From Chara braunii (Eukaryota; Streptophyta; Charophyceae; Charales; Characeae), in assembly GCA_003427395.1 (NCBI GenBank), contig BFEA01000213.1, positions 64,590-97,792 of the forward strand: DNA of 33,203 nt. The letters are read 5' to 3'. Positions within the stretch are counted from its first letter, which is position 1, and every line of letters begins with the position of its first letter. A program made the position numbers and the translations under genes. The notes under the pieces are model-generated. The model searched no databases. It was not told where the DNA came from and saw only the letters and a program-made list of their open reading frames with translations. Of this stretch, positions 1 to 11,262 are shown one piece after another.

Positions 1-77
<77 letters not shown>
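1..77. repeat. Compound microsatellite (CT)20 then (CA)n
   Basis: An uninterrupted CT dinucleotide run covers 1-40, followed after a CACG break by a CA run at 45-77. It lies in the 3' flank of the minus-strand YlmG gene. CT-rich tracts also occur in plant 5' leaders, so it could mark the start of a plus-strand transcript, but no convincing gene follows. Confidence 0.95.
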
Positions 78-80
<3 letters not shown>

Positions 81-323
81 GAAACGAGCCACACGCAAAC
101 ATTCGGCGCACAACACGAAGATGGAGCGCCTCCTCCTCCCCTTTCCTGCGTGTTTTAGGGTTAATGGAATCTCCCCTAAACTAAACTTCCCATACCTCAT
201 AGCCTACTGCACCGTTCCCTACATTCTATCCACCTATTTACTTCTGCTCGTTTATACAAGCCTATGGTTTTTCGCAAGGTAGGGAGCAAGTTGCGGCGAT
301 CTCTCTTGGGCTTGTCACGCCAC

Positions 324-1310
324 TCAAGCGGTAGATGGCACGTTCAGCACGTTCATTAGCAGGCCCAGGAACATGAATGCTACCATAGGGCTGACGTCCA
401 GTGCTCCGAACAAAGGCGGGATGTAGTACCTGAACAGATTGAGGAAGGGATCACAGAGTTCTCTGAGCGCTAGCCATGGCTGCTTCTCCCATGGAATGTT
501 CGGGAACCAACTTAGCATCACTCTGATCATCAGCACCAGCGAGTACATCTCAAGCCAATGAGCCACTCCCCTTGCTATGATAGGCAAAGGGTTGTTCGAA
601 GCAACCACAGCTGCTGCTAGCAGCACCCCACGGCCATTCTTGTTGGTCAACGACGCAAACCAACTCCCCTCGGCATCGGTCAATTCCTTCTCTTCAGGAA
701 GCCCTAACCGTCCACCGACTTCCCATAGTTTTTTCGCCGCCATAGCCATAGCTTGCGCGGTGATGGCCGCGGTTGCGATCGCGAGAGACGCAAAGGACGC
801 GAGACTCGCCACCGCGGAGTTGCACTGCGCGCCAACTTGGGGGAGAGAGGAACTGGCGCCACCATCGACAGTCTCATCGGAACTACTGAGGCGAGGAGAG
901 CTTGACGAAGATGGCGATGGCCGACAGGAAGAGGTCGAAGACGAGGAGCTTGAGCTTTGAATCCCAAGACGGCTGGAGAAGGCAGAGCAGGCAGAGCGCT
1001 CCGCGCTGCCTCTCGGTAACTGGTTCCAGCTCCGGCCATTCGGTGATCGACTCACCCGCTGCCACCCCTCTCCCCTCCAAACGTATCTACTGCTGATTCC
1101 AGTTGCCGACGCCGCCGAGTGACACGTCAGCAGCACATTGCCACGTGGCTTGTTGTACCAGAGTGGCGATCTGAAACCCAAACAGAAGCTCGTGGATCCT
1201 GTCGATGAGGACGGCGTCGTCGAGGAGGAAGAGGCAGCGGCACACCTCGCGGCTGTCGTCGTGCTCGTGAGATGAATCTCCGCGCAGTGGGCCACCGTGG
1301 CCGCCGCCAT
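324..1310 (-). CDS. YLMG1: YlmG/YGGT-family protein, probably chloroplastic (YlmG homolog)
   Basis: This is an uninterrupted 328-residue frame with ATG at 1310 and TGA at 324-326. Residues 1 to about 160 are Ser/Ala-rich with scattered Arg, few acidic residues and several poly-Ser runs, as expected of a chloroplast transit peptide plus spacer. Residues 168-195 form an Ala-rich hydrophobic stretch. The YGGT domain lies at about 245-322, with hydrophobic segments around the motifs RVMLSWFPNIP (263-273), DPFLNLFRYYIPP (287-299) and LDVSPMVAFMFL (304-315). YlmG proteins derive from cyanobacteria; plant members sit in thylakoid or envelope membranes and affect chloroplast nucleoid distribution. 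This annotation follows from family knowledge, not from anything further in the sequence. There is no intron in the frame and no stop. It is the only intact gene in the window. The symbol is a family-level assignment; the exact paralogue is uncertain. Confidence 0.87.
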   Translation of the reverse strand: MAAATVAHCAEIHLTSTTTAARCAAASSSSTTPSSSTGSTSFCLGFRSPLWYNKPRGNVLLTCHSAASATGISSRYVWRGEGWQRVSRSPNGRSWNQLPRGSAERSACSAFSSRLGIQSSSSSSSTSSCRPSPSSSSSPRLSSSDETVDGGASSSLPQVGAQCNSAVASLASFASLAIATAAITAQAMAMAAKKLWEVGGRLGLPEEKELTDAEGSWFASLTNKNGRGVLLAAAVVASNNPLPIIARGVAHWLEMYSLVLMIRVMLSWFPNIPWEKQPWLALRELCDPFLNLFRYYIPPLFGALDVSPMVAFMFLGLLMNVLNVPSTA

Positions 1311-1700
1311 TGTTCGTCAGCTCGACAAACGCTAAGCGGTCACTGCAAACACGTGCCGGGGAGCCTGTCGGCCACGTGGAATTTTCCGTTGCGTTAGCTA
1401 CTCGTCGATAGCCGAATCACAGTCGCAACTTGGGACTCGGAGGAAGGCTTTGGCCTATCAAACCACATACCGCCAGCTGACAGAACGCCGCTGTGGAAGC
1501 GGCAGATCCAGACGAGTGAGGTCACCCGCGCCCATAGCACGTGTGAGCGAGTCATGCACGCATAGCCTAGGAGTTCCAAGCCAGGGCCCACCAGTACAGA
1601 CTTCTTTCATTCACTGCGGTCTTGGAGCCGTCCCAGCAACAAGCAACACACACAGCACTGCCAAAGCTCAGTTGGTACACCCAATGAACTGTAGAAGTGC
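1311..1700 (-). promoter_or_regulatory. Putative promoter/5' leader of the YlmG gene with three G-boxes
   Basis: Three perfect CACGTG G-boxes lie upstream of the minus-strand ATG, at 1350-1355, 1373-1378 (within the longer palindrome CCACGTGG, 1372-1379) and 1538-1543. They are about 40, 63 and 228 bp from the start codon. G-boxes bind bZIP and bHLH factors such as HY5 and PIFs and are common in light-regulated nuclear genes for plastid proteins. The first two may lie in the 5' leader. I see no clear TATA box, so the transcription start is not assigned. Confidence 0.5.
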
Positions 1701-1712
1701 AGACTGGACCAA

Positions 1713-1932
1713 CGGGCCTACCTCAGTTGGTACACCCTAAATTCCATTACGGAAAAAACATGAGGCCGGGAATTCCTCACAAACAACCCGGATGACACAA
1801 TCACGGTACTGGGACCCTTACCCAGCTTCGGTTCTGTGGGGACTCCCACGACAAGAGGGCTGGTGTCCACGAAAGTGGTCCATCCCCTACAACACTCAGG
1901 GGTTTTACCCCTGTAAACCAGTCCAAAAAAAG
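1713..1932 (+). repeat. Candidate tRNA-derived SINE, A-tailed
   Basis: A Pol III A-box-like stretch, TACCTCAGTTGG, lies at 1719-1730, and the unit ends in an A-rich run at 1925-1932. The internal piece CACAAACAACCCGGA (1779-1793) recurs next to a poly(A) tail in the U6 chimera near 16990, so it belongs to a dispersed family. A second copy of CTCAGTTGGTACACCC sits 55 bp upstream (1667-1682), either a partial duplication or a target-site duplicate. No convincing B box is visible, so the family call is tentative. Confidence 0.4.
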
Positions 1933-2384
1933 AGAAAACGTGGCAAAACAAAAAAGGGGAAAAATCTATCTATACCAAGTACGTTGTAAAACAACAACAG
2001 AGGCCCATGGGATGGAGGGGGGCCCGGACCGACGCGCCTCCGCTGGTGCAAAATAGCGCTCGGACCAGACGCGGTCGGCCAGTAACAGAAGACGGGCTGA
2101 CGCAGGGAACTACCGCCAAGATAGCTCCCTGGCAGAGGGTAGGGCCGCCATCGCGTGCATCGTCACGAGATCATGGCGCTTGGAAAGGCCACGAAGGTAC
2201 TGCCCGCAGCCACTTGGTATCCGGACCCTAGATAGGTAGACGAGCGGTAGGTGAAGAAGTAAGATAGGAAGGAGAAGAAGACCAAGCACAACAGACAAGG
2301 AGTTAGGTAGTGAGCAGGGCTGTGAATTGCGAGTACCCAAAAAAAGACTGGGGAAGGAGTCGTTGAATGGGAAATGTCGAGAAG

Positions 2385-4435
2385 ATGGTTGACGTGGAGG
2401 AAACCAGGGGAGGGGCACGTTCCCCCCCCCCCGGCTCCGGAACAATCAATGGACGAGGACGAAGATAGAGTACGGGAACTAGCGAGACTATGCTATGACG
2501 AGGAGATTCTACCAACTTCTATTGACCCTGGGGAAATGACGGTCAACGGGAGAGAAGTCACGTTTAAAGTTAATAACCGGATTGACAAGATGAAAGTGGA
2601 ATGGCTGAAGGAACACACAGTAACGGTGATCTTCCGAGAAGCTGCAAGGTTCCTGCCGAAGAAAACGAAGGATGACATCGTGAGAGCGTATGAAGGCGTG
2701 CGTACGGAGGATGGAGACTTCGAGGCAAGTACGTTTCAATGAGGAAGGATTAAAGTAGAAGGCCCAAACGTGGTCTCGTACGTGGTGAAAAGCACAACAG
2801 TGAGACAATGGTTGCTGACTAAGGGAAGAGATGAGTTAACACTAGGACATACTAGGTACGTGTTGGACTTCAAGCCTTGGCTGACGAGAGCGCAGCTACG
2901 GGAACAGAGGCAACAGGAAGAGGAGGCGACCTTCTGGGTGATAGCGGTCCAAGTACCGCTAGATGCAATGTTCTACTTGGAGGCTCAAGTGGCGAAGGCG
3001 ATTGGGACAGTGGTCCATGCACACCCAGTTGAACAAGACAGACAAAAGCCAACACTCATTAACCTGAAATTCAACTTGGATCCGAGTGCAAGGTCGAATA
3101 TGAAGGACAAGATCTTTGTCGTCACGTTCAAAGGGGACACACTAATAGTGAACCTCGCTTCATCCGATACCCCAAGATGCAGAAGATGTAAAGCGTTTTT
3201 TCATGAAAAAAGTCAATGTTGGCGGAATAGACAATCTCAACAGGGCGGCTCTCAAGGAGGTCAGGGAGGAGGTCAGGAAGCGTCAGCAACCCAACCATAG
3301 TATTCGGGGTTGTTGGGCCCACGACCAAGTCAAACGGAACCAAGACCAGAAACATCAAGGGAACAGCTGACGCACAGGGCAGCAAGTAACTATTACAACG
3401 CTGCATCACCGGACACACAAATACGACATCCGTATCTTAAGACGGGACTATCCCCCATGGGGATGTCGAGTATGACTTCGGGAGCGTCGAATATGGCATC
3501 GAAAATACCGAACAACCTGTCGGCGTTCGGACCATGGCTTGGAGAAGGTGCGATGAACTATATAATGCCATAGGGAGGTTATGGAGCTCGATTTTACATC
3601 CAGGAAGAGTTGGGAGGATACGGATGTGGAGGACAGACAGGAGGAGGTGTACAAGGAGGAGGGGTTCTCTACGCGACCTTTGGAGGACTTAGCATCGCGG
3701 CACAGCAAGGGAGCGGTGGCCAAAAACTTGGGGAACAGGGAAGCAGAGGAGGCGAAGTCAGTGCGAATCGAAATTCAAACCAAGAGGAAACGGGAGAAAA
3801 TAGAGGGATACGAGGCACAACAGAAAAACGACGTCGATTAAGGCAAAAAGACAGCGCAACATCAGAAAGTCGGGGTCAACAGCCTCGTAAGGGTCACAGA
3901 GACAGATAAGGGAGATGGTAACACCAAAAACAAAGACGACGAGAAGGAGGATACCAGTAGCAGCAGTGAGAGGGCAACAAGAGGGGATCGAACCAAAGAT
4001 CCTCCCGCTTTTTTGCACAGTAATAAGGAACGAGATGTTCTTTATCACCTAGACAACTCAAGATAACACCATATACCTGATGTCGCTCCCATCACCAAAA
4101 TCGCGATTACAAACATGGTCTGAATAACAGTATCATACAGGGTATTGTGCCGCTTGATTGCGGACTTGTTGACGCCGAGGTTATTGGTGGATAATCCGGA
4201 GAATGGTATGAAGATCAAGTACTTCGTGTCACTCTTGGACGTGCGCTTCGCGGAGGGCCAACTTGAAATGATGGAAAGAGAAGGGATGAGGTTGTGCCCA
4301 GTGTGTTGGATTACGGAAAAAAGGAAACAAGAATTGAGCAAAAATCAGAATTTCGCCGATCAGGTTCACAAAACTATTGATCGACGTGGGAAAAAAAATT
4401 GCCAAGTGAGAATAAATTGTCATCTACAATTATGA
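2385..4435 (+). pseudogene. LINE-A ORF1 (nucleic-acid-binding, CCHC zinc knuckle), broken
   Basis: The N-terminal domain resembles those of LINE-B and LINE-C, with shared cores such as DPGEMTVNGREVTFK and FRWF-like segments including DFKPWLTRAQLREQR (about 2868-2912). A CCHC knuckle (C-x2-C-x4-H-x4-C) follows at about 3178-3219, then a Gly/Gln-rich spacer and a C-terminal domain at 4145-4435. The most likely original ATG is 2385 (MVDVEETRGG); an 11-C run at 2422-2432 shifts this into the frame that continues. In that frame stops occur at 2740 (TGA; LINE-C has Arg here), 3298 and 3571 (TAG), and the C-terminal part is in another frame after about 3910. L1 ORF1 products coat the element RNA; this copy cannot make a full protein. 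Confidence 0.8.
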
Positions 4436-4537
4436 GGACGTACTTGACCAAACCATGGCTTGGAGGACCGTCTTCTTCCCTGTGATCAATCAGTGCACAT
4501 AAATCAGGCCCGATTTGAGGAGGAATGTGGAGCAAAG

Positions 4538-7500
4538 ATGGGGAATCTGAAGGTGGCTACGTGGAATGTACGTGGCTTGGGAGACAAATCAGGAAAGTTA
4601 AAAAAGAAAGGTTGAGAGCGTGGATTCATGAAAAAGGACTCCAAGTAGTATGCCTTCAGGAAACGAAACTAGGAGAGGAGAAGATTAATGCATTAGAAAC
4701 ATGGTGGGACGGACTTCAGTTATGGTCCCCGACACAAGAGACAAGGGGAGGGGTAGGGATTCTGATTCACAGAAGATTGGAGGCTACGATAATAGACTTT
4801 TACGTGCACCTTTGGGGATGCTGGGCGTGGGTAAAGCTGGGGATTGCAGATGAGGAATGACTAATAACAACTATGTATGCTCCTACGGAACAGAAAAACC
4901 GTGCTAATTTTATCAAGGATCTGGCCTTCGTGGTACCAAACTGCTACCGAGTCATTATTACCGGAGATCGGAACTTGTCGTTAGACAGTACTAATTCGAG
5001 ACAAAATAGCTCAATAGATAGAGACACGCTGATAAACATGATAATGGAGTTTCAATCAATGGATCCATACAGACTTATGCACCCAGATAAGGAAGGATAC
5101 ACGTGGCACTCGAACCCAAGACCAGAGATAATACGCTGTAGGCTAGACTACTTCTTGATCTCTACTTCACTATGGACTTCAGTTGTAAAGGCGGAGGAAG
5201 TGGAACACGCCCTCTCAGACCATAAACCAGTACTGTTGAACCTGACCACTTGCAAGACAAGGCGGGGAAGAGGACTGTTCAGGTTCAACACATAGAACCT
5301 TGAAGACGCGGGGTTAAGGAAGTGGATGACAAAGTTTTGGGAGTATTGGGAAAAGGTTAGAAACTGTTACGGCTCCAAAGAAGAGTGGTGGGACGCAAGG
5401 GCTGCCCTGTTACCAAATCTGCTCAATGTGTTCTCTCGTATCTTATCGTACAATGGGGACAAACAAGAAAGAGTAATCAAGAGGAAGATAGCCTACGTTG
5501 AGAAACGGATGGGAGAGCATCTGATTTCTAACATAATTTGAGGCAAGGAACGGGTGAACCTGATGAAGGAGTGATAGGAATCTCATATTAAGAAATATGA
5601 GGTTTGGGCAGATAGACTTCGAATAAAAGGGGTGGCAGTGTACGACCGCATGACCCGCGAATCGTTTTAGAAACTGACACCAAGTCGTACCTCATTACCT
5701 ATGACTGAGTTGCAATACTCATTTAACAAGGAAGCAAGGAACGCAGAGGAGCTAGTGGAGCTGTGTAACTATGCAACTATGTACTACATAGACATTCTGA
5801 CGTCCCGGACTCAAGGAGCTGAAGTGGTAACCGACTTATACGAGGGGAACTCACACTGAGCAAACACAGAAACCAGACTCTCACGAGGAGGGAGGCTTGA
5901 CTTGGATAGACCGGTGACAAAGGAGGAGGCAAAGGAAGCATTGAAAAACATGTTGAAAGGGAAGGTGCCAGGTAATGATGGGTTACCAACAAAATTGTAC
6001 CTCGAGTTATTGGAGACCGTGGGAGATCACTTGGTGGAGATCTACAACAACATCCTGACAGGTGGGAAGTTATCCACAGGAATGTGCAGCGGGGTCATAT
6101 CGGTGTTGTTTAACAAAGAAGACAACACATAAATAAGAAACTGGAGGTCTGTGTCACTGCTAAATGTCTCACACAAGGTACTAGCAATGATCTTGGCCCG
6201 TAGATTGGGCAAATACCTTCCAGACTTAGTGAAAACAGATTAAGCAGTGTTTATTAGAGGAAGATTGATCTTTGATAACATCATTACTGCGGTAGAAACT
6301 CTATAAGTGGTGCAAAAGGAGGAACTGAACATGGTAGTATTGCTGGTAGATTTAGAGAAGGCGTACGGTCGGGTGAACTGGTCGTACGTTTTATCTATAC
6401 TGCAATGGATGAATTTCTACGGAAACTTCATCAGTTGGGTCAAGGCACTCTACACTCTCTCAACAGCAGCGGTCATAATGAATGAAAGACTCTCGGAGGA
6501 GTTTAACTTAACAAGATCCCTACGGCAGGGATGCCCACTGACACCCCTACTGTTTGCAGTGTTAAACAATAGCAGGGTCCATCCACAGATTAGAGGCATG
6601 CCAACAGGCCCGACAACGTACAAGGTGAAGACCTTAGCAGACGACTTATTCGCAGTCTCAGAAAATACAGTGGAATCACTAACTGCATTGAAAGGCTGCT
6701 TGGACGAATTCTCATTACTATCAGAGGCCACCATCAATTGGCACAAGTCAGCCTACTTGCTTCCAGAGGCGTTTAAGCTGGAGACAGGGTGGGTTATGAA
6801 GAGAATCGATCAAAATAAGTCAGAGAGGTTTTTGGGAGTACAAATAACATTGATGGATTGTTCGACAGCCCAAGATGAGATCTTGCTTCAAAAATCGTTG
6901 CACCGACTCATAACATGGGGGACGGCACTGCACCTGTCGATATTTGGCAGAGCGATTGTCTTGAACGGGGCATTGTTTGCTCTTCTGTGGTTTGTGGGTT
7001 CAATTAGGAAGATTGGGGATCAGACCTATAAGCAGATAAGGAGAAGGGCAGTAAGGTTCATTTGGAAGCCGTTTGTCAAAGGAACAAGAAAACTTCATCT
7101 CAAAAGTTGTCTGGGAGATGCTATGCCTACCCAGATCAGAAAGGGGACTAGGAATGCGAGATCCGGCAAAACAAAACGAGGCAATATTGGTGAAGTGGAT
7201 TGTGAGAGCCTGTCTAGAGGAGCCAATCCCGCATTGGGTACACCTGACAGAGAGGATCTTGGCAGAGGAATGAAATATGTCAATAACGGGCGATGTATGG
7301 ACATTTGTCTTCCTATACTCCTACCAAAGAAGGAAGGTAAAATCACCATTATGGGGTGCATTGATCTAGGCCTGGAGCAAACTGCGGCCGGATGTGAGGG
7401 TGGAGCCAGTCATGAAAGGAGAAGTGTTGGCACAACCGATCTTTGAGAACCCAAGAATAAGGGGAGAAGAAGATCGGTGGTTGGGGGCAGAGGCCCAAAG

Positions 7501-8727
7501 TGTGGGAAGAAAGTGGATCGAACGAGGGGTACTAAGAATAGAAGATTTTGGAATGTTTTCTCAGAAAATTGGCGGATAATAAAATAAGTAAAAGAAAGCC
7601 TGGGACAAATGCGGCAGGTGGAAGAGAAATTGGTAACATTCGTCAAGGCTATCCCAAAGGAATGGAAACAAACTTGCTCCGGATGCAGTCGACCCACCGG
7701 GAACCTGGTACATTCAAGAGGCAGAGAAAGAACAGAAAGTGTGGGAGTTGTTGGAAATCCGACCTGACGAAAAGAGAATCTTTGAGGGTTGGGAGTATGC
7801 AAAGGGAGTCAACGTATTACTGAAACCAAGGAGGACAGCCCAGTGCTTGGCTCGGTGTTATCCCAAGTTCGGATAATCACGGAAGGAGTAAGCCGAAAAA
7901 CTCTGGTTGCCGGAGGGAAGCCGATTGTTGGGATGGGAACAAACCTAGGAATGTGGGAATGATGAGCACAAGGCAGAGGTAGGGAAAACATATGCCTGCT
8001 AAACTACACACAACAGTTGGGATACAGATTGTTTACCCCACAAAAGCAACCAGAGATTGTAGCAAGATCAAGGTGGATGCAGCTCCTAGACTTAGACGCA
8101 GACCAAATTGGAAAGGCTCTAAGGAGTTGTTGGGATCAGCTGAAGTTGATCCACTGTCAGAGACAGGCCTCCACGACGTGGTTGCTATCAATGGTGGCAA
8201 CAACGTCAACAATATGGCTAACGGAACACGGCGTGAAGGTGGACTTGACATGTTCCAGATGTGAATAGGTATTTGAATCAACAATGTATCTGTGGTGGGA
8301 TTGTCCAGCGTCGACTAGAATATGGAAGTGGTGGGATAAATTATGGGAAGAGTGGACAAGGGGTTCGTTCCTATGGATGAAGGAGTGGACCTTGCTAGGA
8401 GGGGTGAATGAGAAAATCACAATCTCAAAAGGGTGGGGCTACGTGGCCCAAGTGGCGCGAGCAATAGGATGCGCGGTCATTTGGCAGGAAAGAAATGAAA
8501 AAGTGTTCAAAGGAGAGGAATGGACAAAAAAACAGATGAGAAGGACGTGCACTCAGTTACTGAGAACTTGAAGGTCAGTGTTGGCGGATTGGAGAAGAAA
8601 GGTCAGCGAAGGAGGGAATAGGGAAGCAGGGATCAAATGGTTCGAGGACGCATGGAGGATAGATGGAAAAGTTACCAACATAGAATTTGGAAGAGTGGTA
8701 TTAAATGACTGGTTTGCAAAAGGGTAG
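4538..8727 (+). pseudogene. LINE-A ORF2: endonuclease/reverse transcriptase, broken
   Basis: The start at 4538 gives MGNLKVATWNVRGLG, the canonical AP-endonuclease opening. An A-run near 4598-4604 then shifts frame. Endonuclease residues are QETK (about 4659), GDRN in place of the usual GD(F/W)N (about 4965) and SDHK (about 5215). The RT follows with PGNDGLP (about 5970), VDLEKAYGRVNW (about 6345), SLRQGCPLTPLLFA (about 6517), the active-site LADD (6634-6645) and the IFGRA thumb motif (about 6939). The C-terminal Cys-x2-Cys plus downstream WWDC (about 8253-8307) is the zf-RVT domain of plant L1s. At least nine in-frame stops interrupt 4525-7075, including 4858, 5293, 5539, 5858, 6130, 6241 and 6304. 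The frame shifts again at about 7075 and before 8017. Catalytic residues remain, but the gene is dead. Confidence 0.87.
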
Positions 8728-8973
8728 TGGTAGACAAAATAGGGGAATAATGACCTGAACACTCGGTCAGCAGGTATCGAAACAGTTGCAGGAGACAGGC
8801 AGAGCAGGCAGAGGGGAAGTAAGTGAAGGGAGTGTTGGAAAACCGACCATCGAAGTTAGATGACAAACATTGAAACAAAAAAGATAGGAAAGAGACTAGA
8901 GGCAGAGAAGTAGTTAAGATAGCTAGGATAGTGAGGCCGAGGTTTTGGCGTGCCACAGTTCGCGTTCCTGCTT

Positions 8974-8995
8974 CCCCCCCCCCCCCCCCCCCCCC
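8974..8995. repeat. Homopolymer run of 22 cytosines
   Basis: A pure C22 tract lies in the LINE-A 3' UTR, followed directly by five T. Such tracts can form i-motif (C strand) or G-quadruplex-like (G strand) structures and slip easily in replication. Its length may also be unreliable in an assembly. Confidence 0.95.
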
Positions 8996-11228
8996 TTTTT
9001 GGTTCCCTTTTATTATGTTTTGGATTGTTAGGTTTTGGAGGCCTTGGAGGCAACATTCGTTTTAAGCTCAGAGTGGGTATACCAGGACAGAGGTCCTTGG
9101 GACTGAAACTGTTTTTAGTCTTAAATACTCATTTGAAGCCTAAGCTAACCTGACTGATGCTGTCAGTATGTTTATCCGGGTTGAATTGTGAGATCCCCGG
9201 CCTCGTTGAAACAATTTGGTCCGGCATGATCTTCGAATGAAAGAGTGTTTTATTCCTTTCTTTCCAAATCACCCAAAAAACGATTGCTCTCGCTGCCTGC
9301 GCAACATACCCCCATCCTTGATTTAATTGGAACTTGTCGGGGATACCACCCAGTAGGACCCATATCTTGTCCCACTTAAAGTCTTTTTTCTGTGAGCTCC
9401 TCTCACTTCTCCGCCTACCCTCTCCATATTCTTGAGGATGCAAAACAGTCCCACCATATGTGGACAGTCGATTCGAAGGCCCAGCAGCACCGTTTGCAGG
9501 ATGGTTCCACTTCCAAGCCCCTGCTAAGGAGCCGGACCGCCGAAGGGGTGGCTAGGAGGGATGCCAACCAGAGTAAGACTGCTGCCCTGGGGAACGGAGG
9601 ATTCACCAGTTGCTTCCAAAATTTTTCCAGGGAGTGGGCGATTATCTCTGTGTCTTTTGTGCATACTTGCATCCAACGAGCTGAGGCCTTACTCAGAGGC
9701 GTCCTGTGTGCAATCTGTTTATTGTATCCCTTCTGTATGGTGTAGTCCCAAAGCTCTGCATCCTCCCCCTTAGATCCCAAACCTCGCCAAGACCATTGCT
9801 TCGGATCGGCCCGGAGTTAGGCAAACTTATCTCCATTACTCCACACCAATGCCGCCCACTCCCCATCTTCATTCACTATTTTCCATATCCGGACCTGGGT
9901 CAGAATTGGCGGCGGCCAAGACAACTCCTCCTCTTCCAATTGAACTAGTTTATGTGTAGATCCTTCCTCTCTCTACCAGAGTTGGAAGGTTCTTTTGCCA
10001 TCCGGTTGAATTTCCACCAACTTCCAAAAATTGCCCTTCCGCCGCTAGGGGATTGTCCGTGCTCCCGTTGGAAAACCAGGTGCCCGACGGGTCGAAGTTA
10101 GTTGGATGTAGAATGTTAAGCCAAGATGAAGGGATAGCGTCTTTAATGTACACCAACTTCTCTTCAATTCCCCAAAAGTGTTTCATGCGAGTTTGCATTG
10201 CCCTCCTGATGTATCATTGCCCTGTATCATAATCCCAGAGATCTCCCAATCTCGTCACTCCCTTTTCTATCCAAGCACGACGAAAAATGACCGCTGTTGA
10301 ATCTGCTCAGAACATCTCCCCATCTGTCCGCCTGATGAGATTGTTCTCGAAGATGATTTGGGATAACACCTCTTCTTTTGTCGTCGGTTGCGGCTGGTGA
10401 TCTGGTTTTACCTTCCTCCAAGTTGCAAGTACCGCTGACCAAAAGGGGGATGAAATCCTCCTTCTTTGATACGAGTCTATCATGATACAGACCCATATAT
10501 TTTCGGCTCTTGTCAGGTGTCATTCTTTCTGTAAAATTCTGATTCTCATATCTATCCAATGTTTCTCCTCATGAGACCATAGAGCCCAAATCGCCCATCT
10601 TGCCAGCATGGCGTTAATCTGCTTGGTGGGGTCTTTCAGGCCCAGACCGCCCTCCTGCTGTGGGGTGGTGATCAACTCCCACGCTACCTTAGCGGTATAC
10701 CCCTCATTCTCATCAGCAAAGGGTTTCCACAAGAAACGGGTAGTTATTCTCCTAATTATGGTTATTGTCTTTCGGCCTAAAGGCCTGACGTTTCCAACAT
10801 ACCATAAAAGAGCGAACAATGCTGCGTTCACCACCAGCGCTCGACCAAAGAGTGACAAATGGGGCGCTTTCCCCCAGATAGATGCCCTTTGAAGCACTCG
10901 ACTTTGTAGCACCTCGTCCTGTGCTGCAGCACACGATTGCAGACTCACTTGGACACCAAAGAATCGCTCCGCCTGATCTTCCTTAATCCTCTTCATCCCC
11001 CACTCCACCGCCGGTTGGTACTTCATTGGCAACAGATATATAGACTTTGACCAATTGATCGCCGCCTTCGAGAGAAGTTCATATTGCTCTTAATGTTGTC
11101 AACGATGTTGCCAAGTTTTCCGAGACTGAAAATAAACCGTATTCCATTAAAACACGAATAGAGTCGAGAGTTCCACCACTAGGCTCGAAGAAAGAGTCGA
11201 GCCTCGACGATTGTAACAAGTGCTCTCC

Positions 11229-11262
11229 GAACCGTGCAAGATGGTCGCCCATCACACGGCTC
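11229..11262 (-). ncRNA. Group II intron domain V (relic)
   Basis: The minus strand reads a 34-nt hairpin of exactly domain V architecture: a 7-bp lower stem GAGCCGT/ACGGTTC (with G-U wobble), the catalytic AGC triad at positions 2-4, a GT/TTGC internal bulge and an upper stem GATGG/CCATC closed by the GNRA tetraloop GCGA. Length and layout match group II introns of plant organelles. A smaller hairpin (AGGCTCG/CGAGCCT) follows within 50 nt but is not a clear domain VI. I cannot tell which organelle gene the intron came from. Confidence 0.75.

Larger units (their letters stand above)
2007..9150 (+). mobile_element. LINE-A: decayed L1-type non-LTR retrotransposon (about 7.1 kb)
   Basis: The order is a GC-rich 5' UTR (about 2007-2384), ORF1 with a CCHC knuckle, ORF2 with AP endonuclease, reverse transcriptase and a C-terminal zinc-binding domain, then a 3' UTR (8728 to about 9150). 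The 3' UTR has a run of 22 C residues (8974-8995) and the short GGTCCTTGGGACTG-type tail sequence (9093 onward). It ends without a clear poly(A) against the oppositely oriented LINE-B. Both ORFs are inactivated by numerous stops, several of them C-to-T or G-to-A changes. Boundaries are approximate: no target-site duplication was found, and the 3' junction lies somewhere in 9130-9190. Confidence 0.88.

Noticed and set aside
577-960. Plus-strand and alternative minus-strand ORFs across the YlmG gene (577-960, 704-1039, 883-1080, 902-1096)
   Set aside because: They lie in other frames of the GC-rich, Ser-coding exon and have no domain of their own.
2007-2231. 74-residue plus-strand ORF in the LINE-A 5' UTR
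   Set aside because: It has no similarity to the ORF1 start of the other LINE copies; a chance frame in GC-rich leader.
8856-9153. Pro/Gly-rich ORFs around the C22 tract
   Set aside because: They are produced by the homopolymer itself in the LINE 3' UTR.
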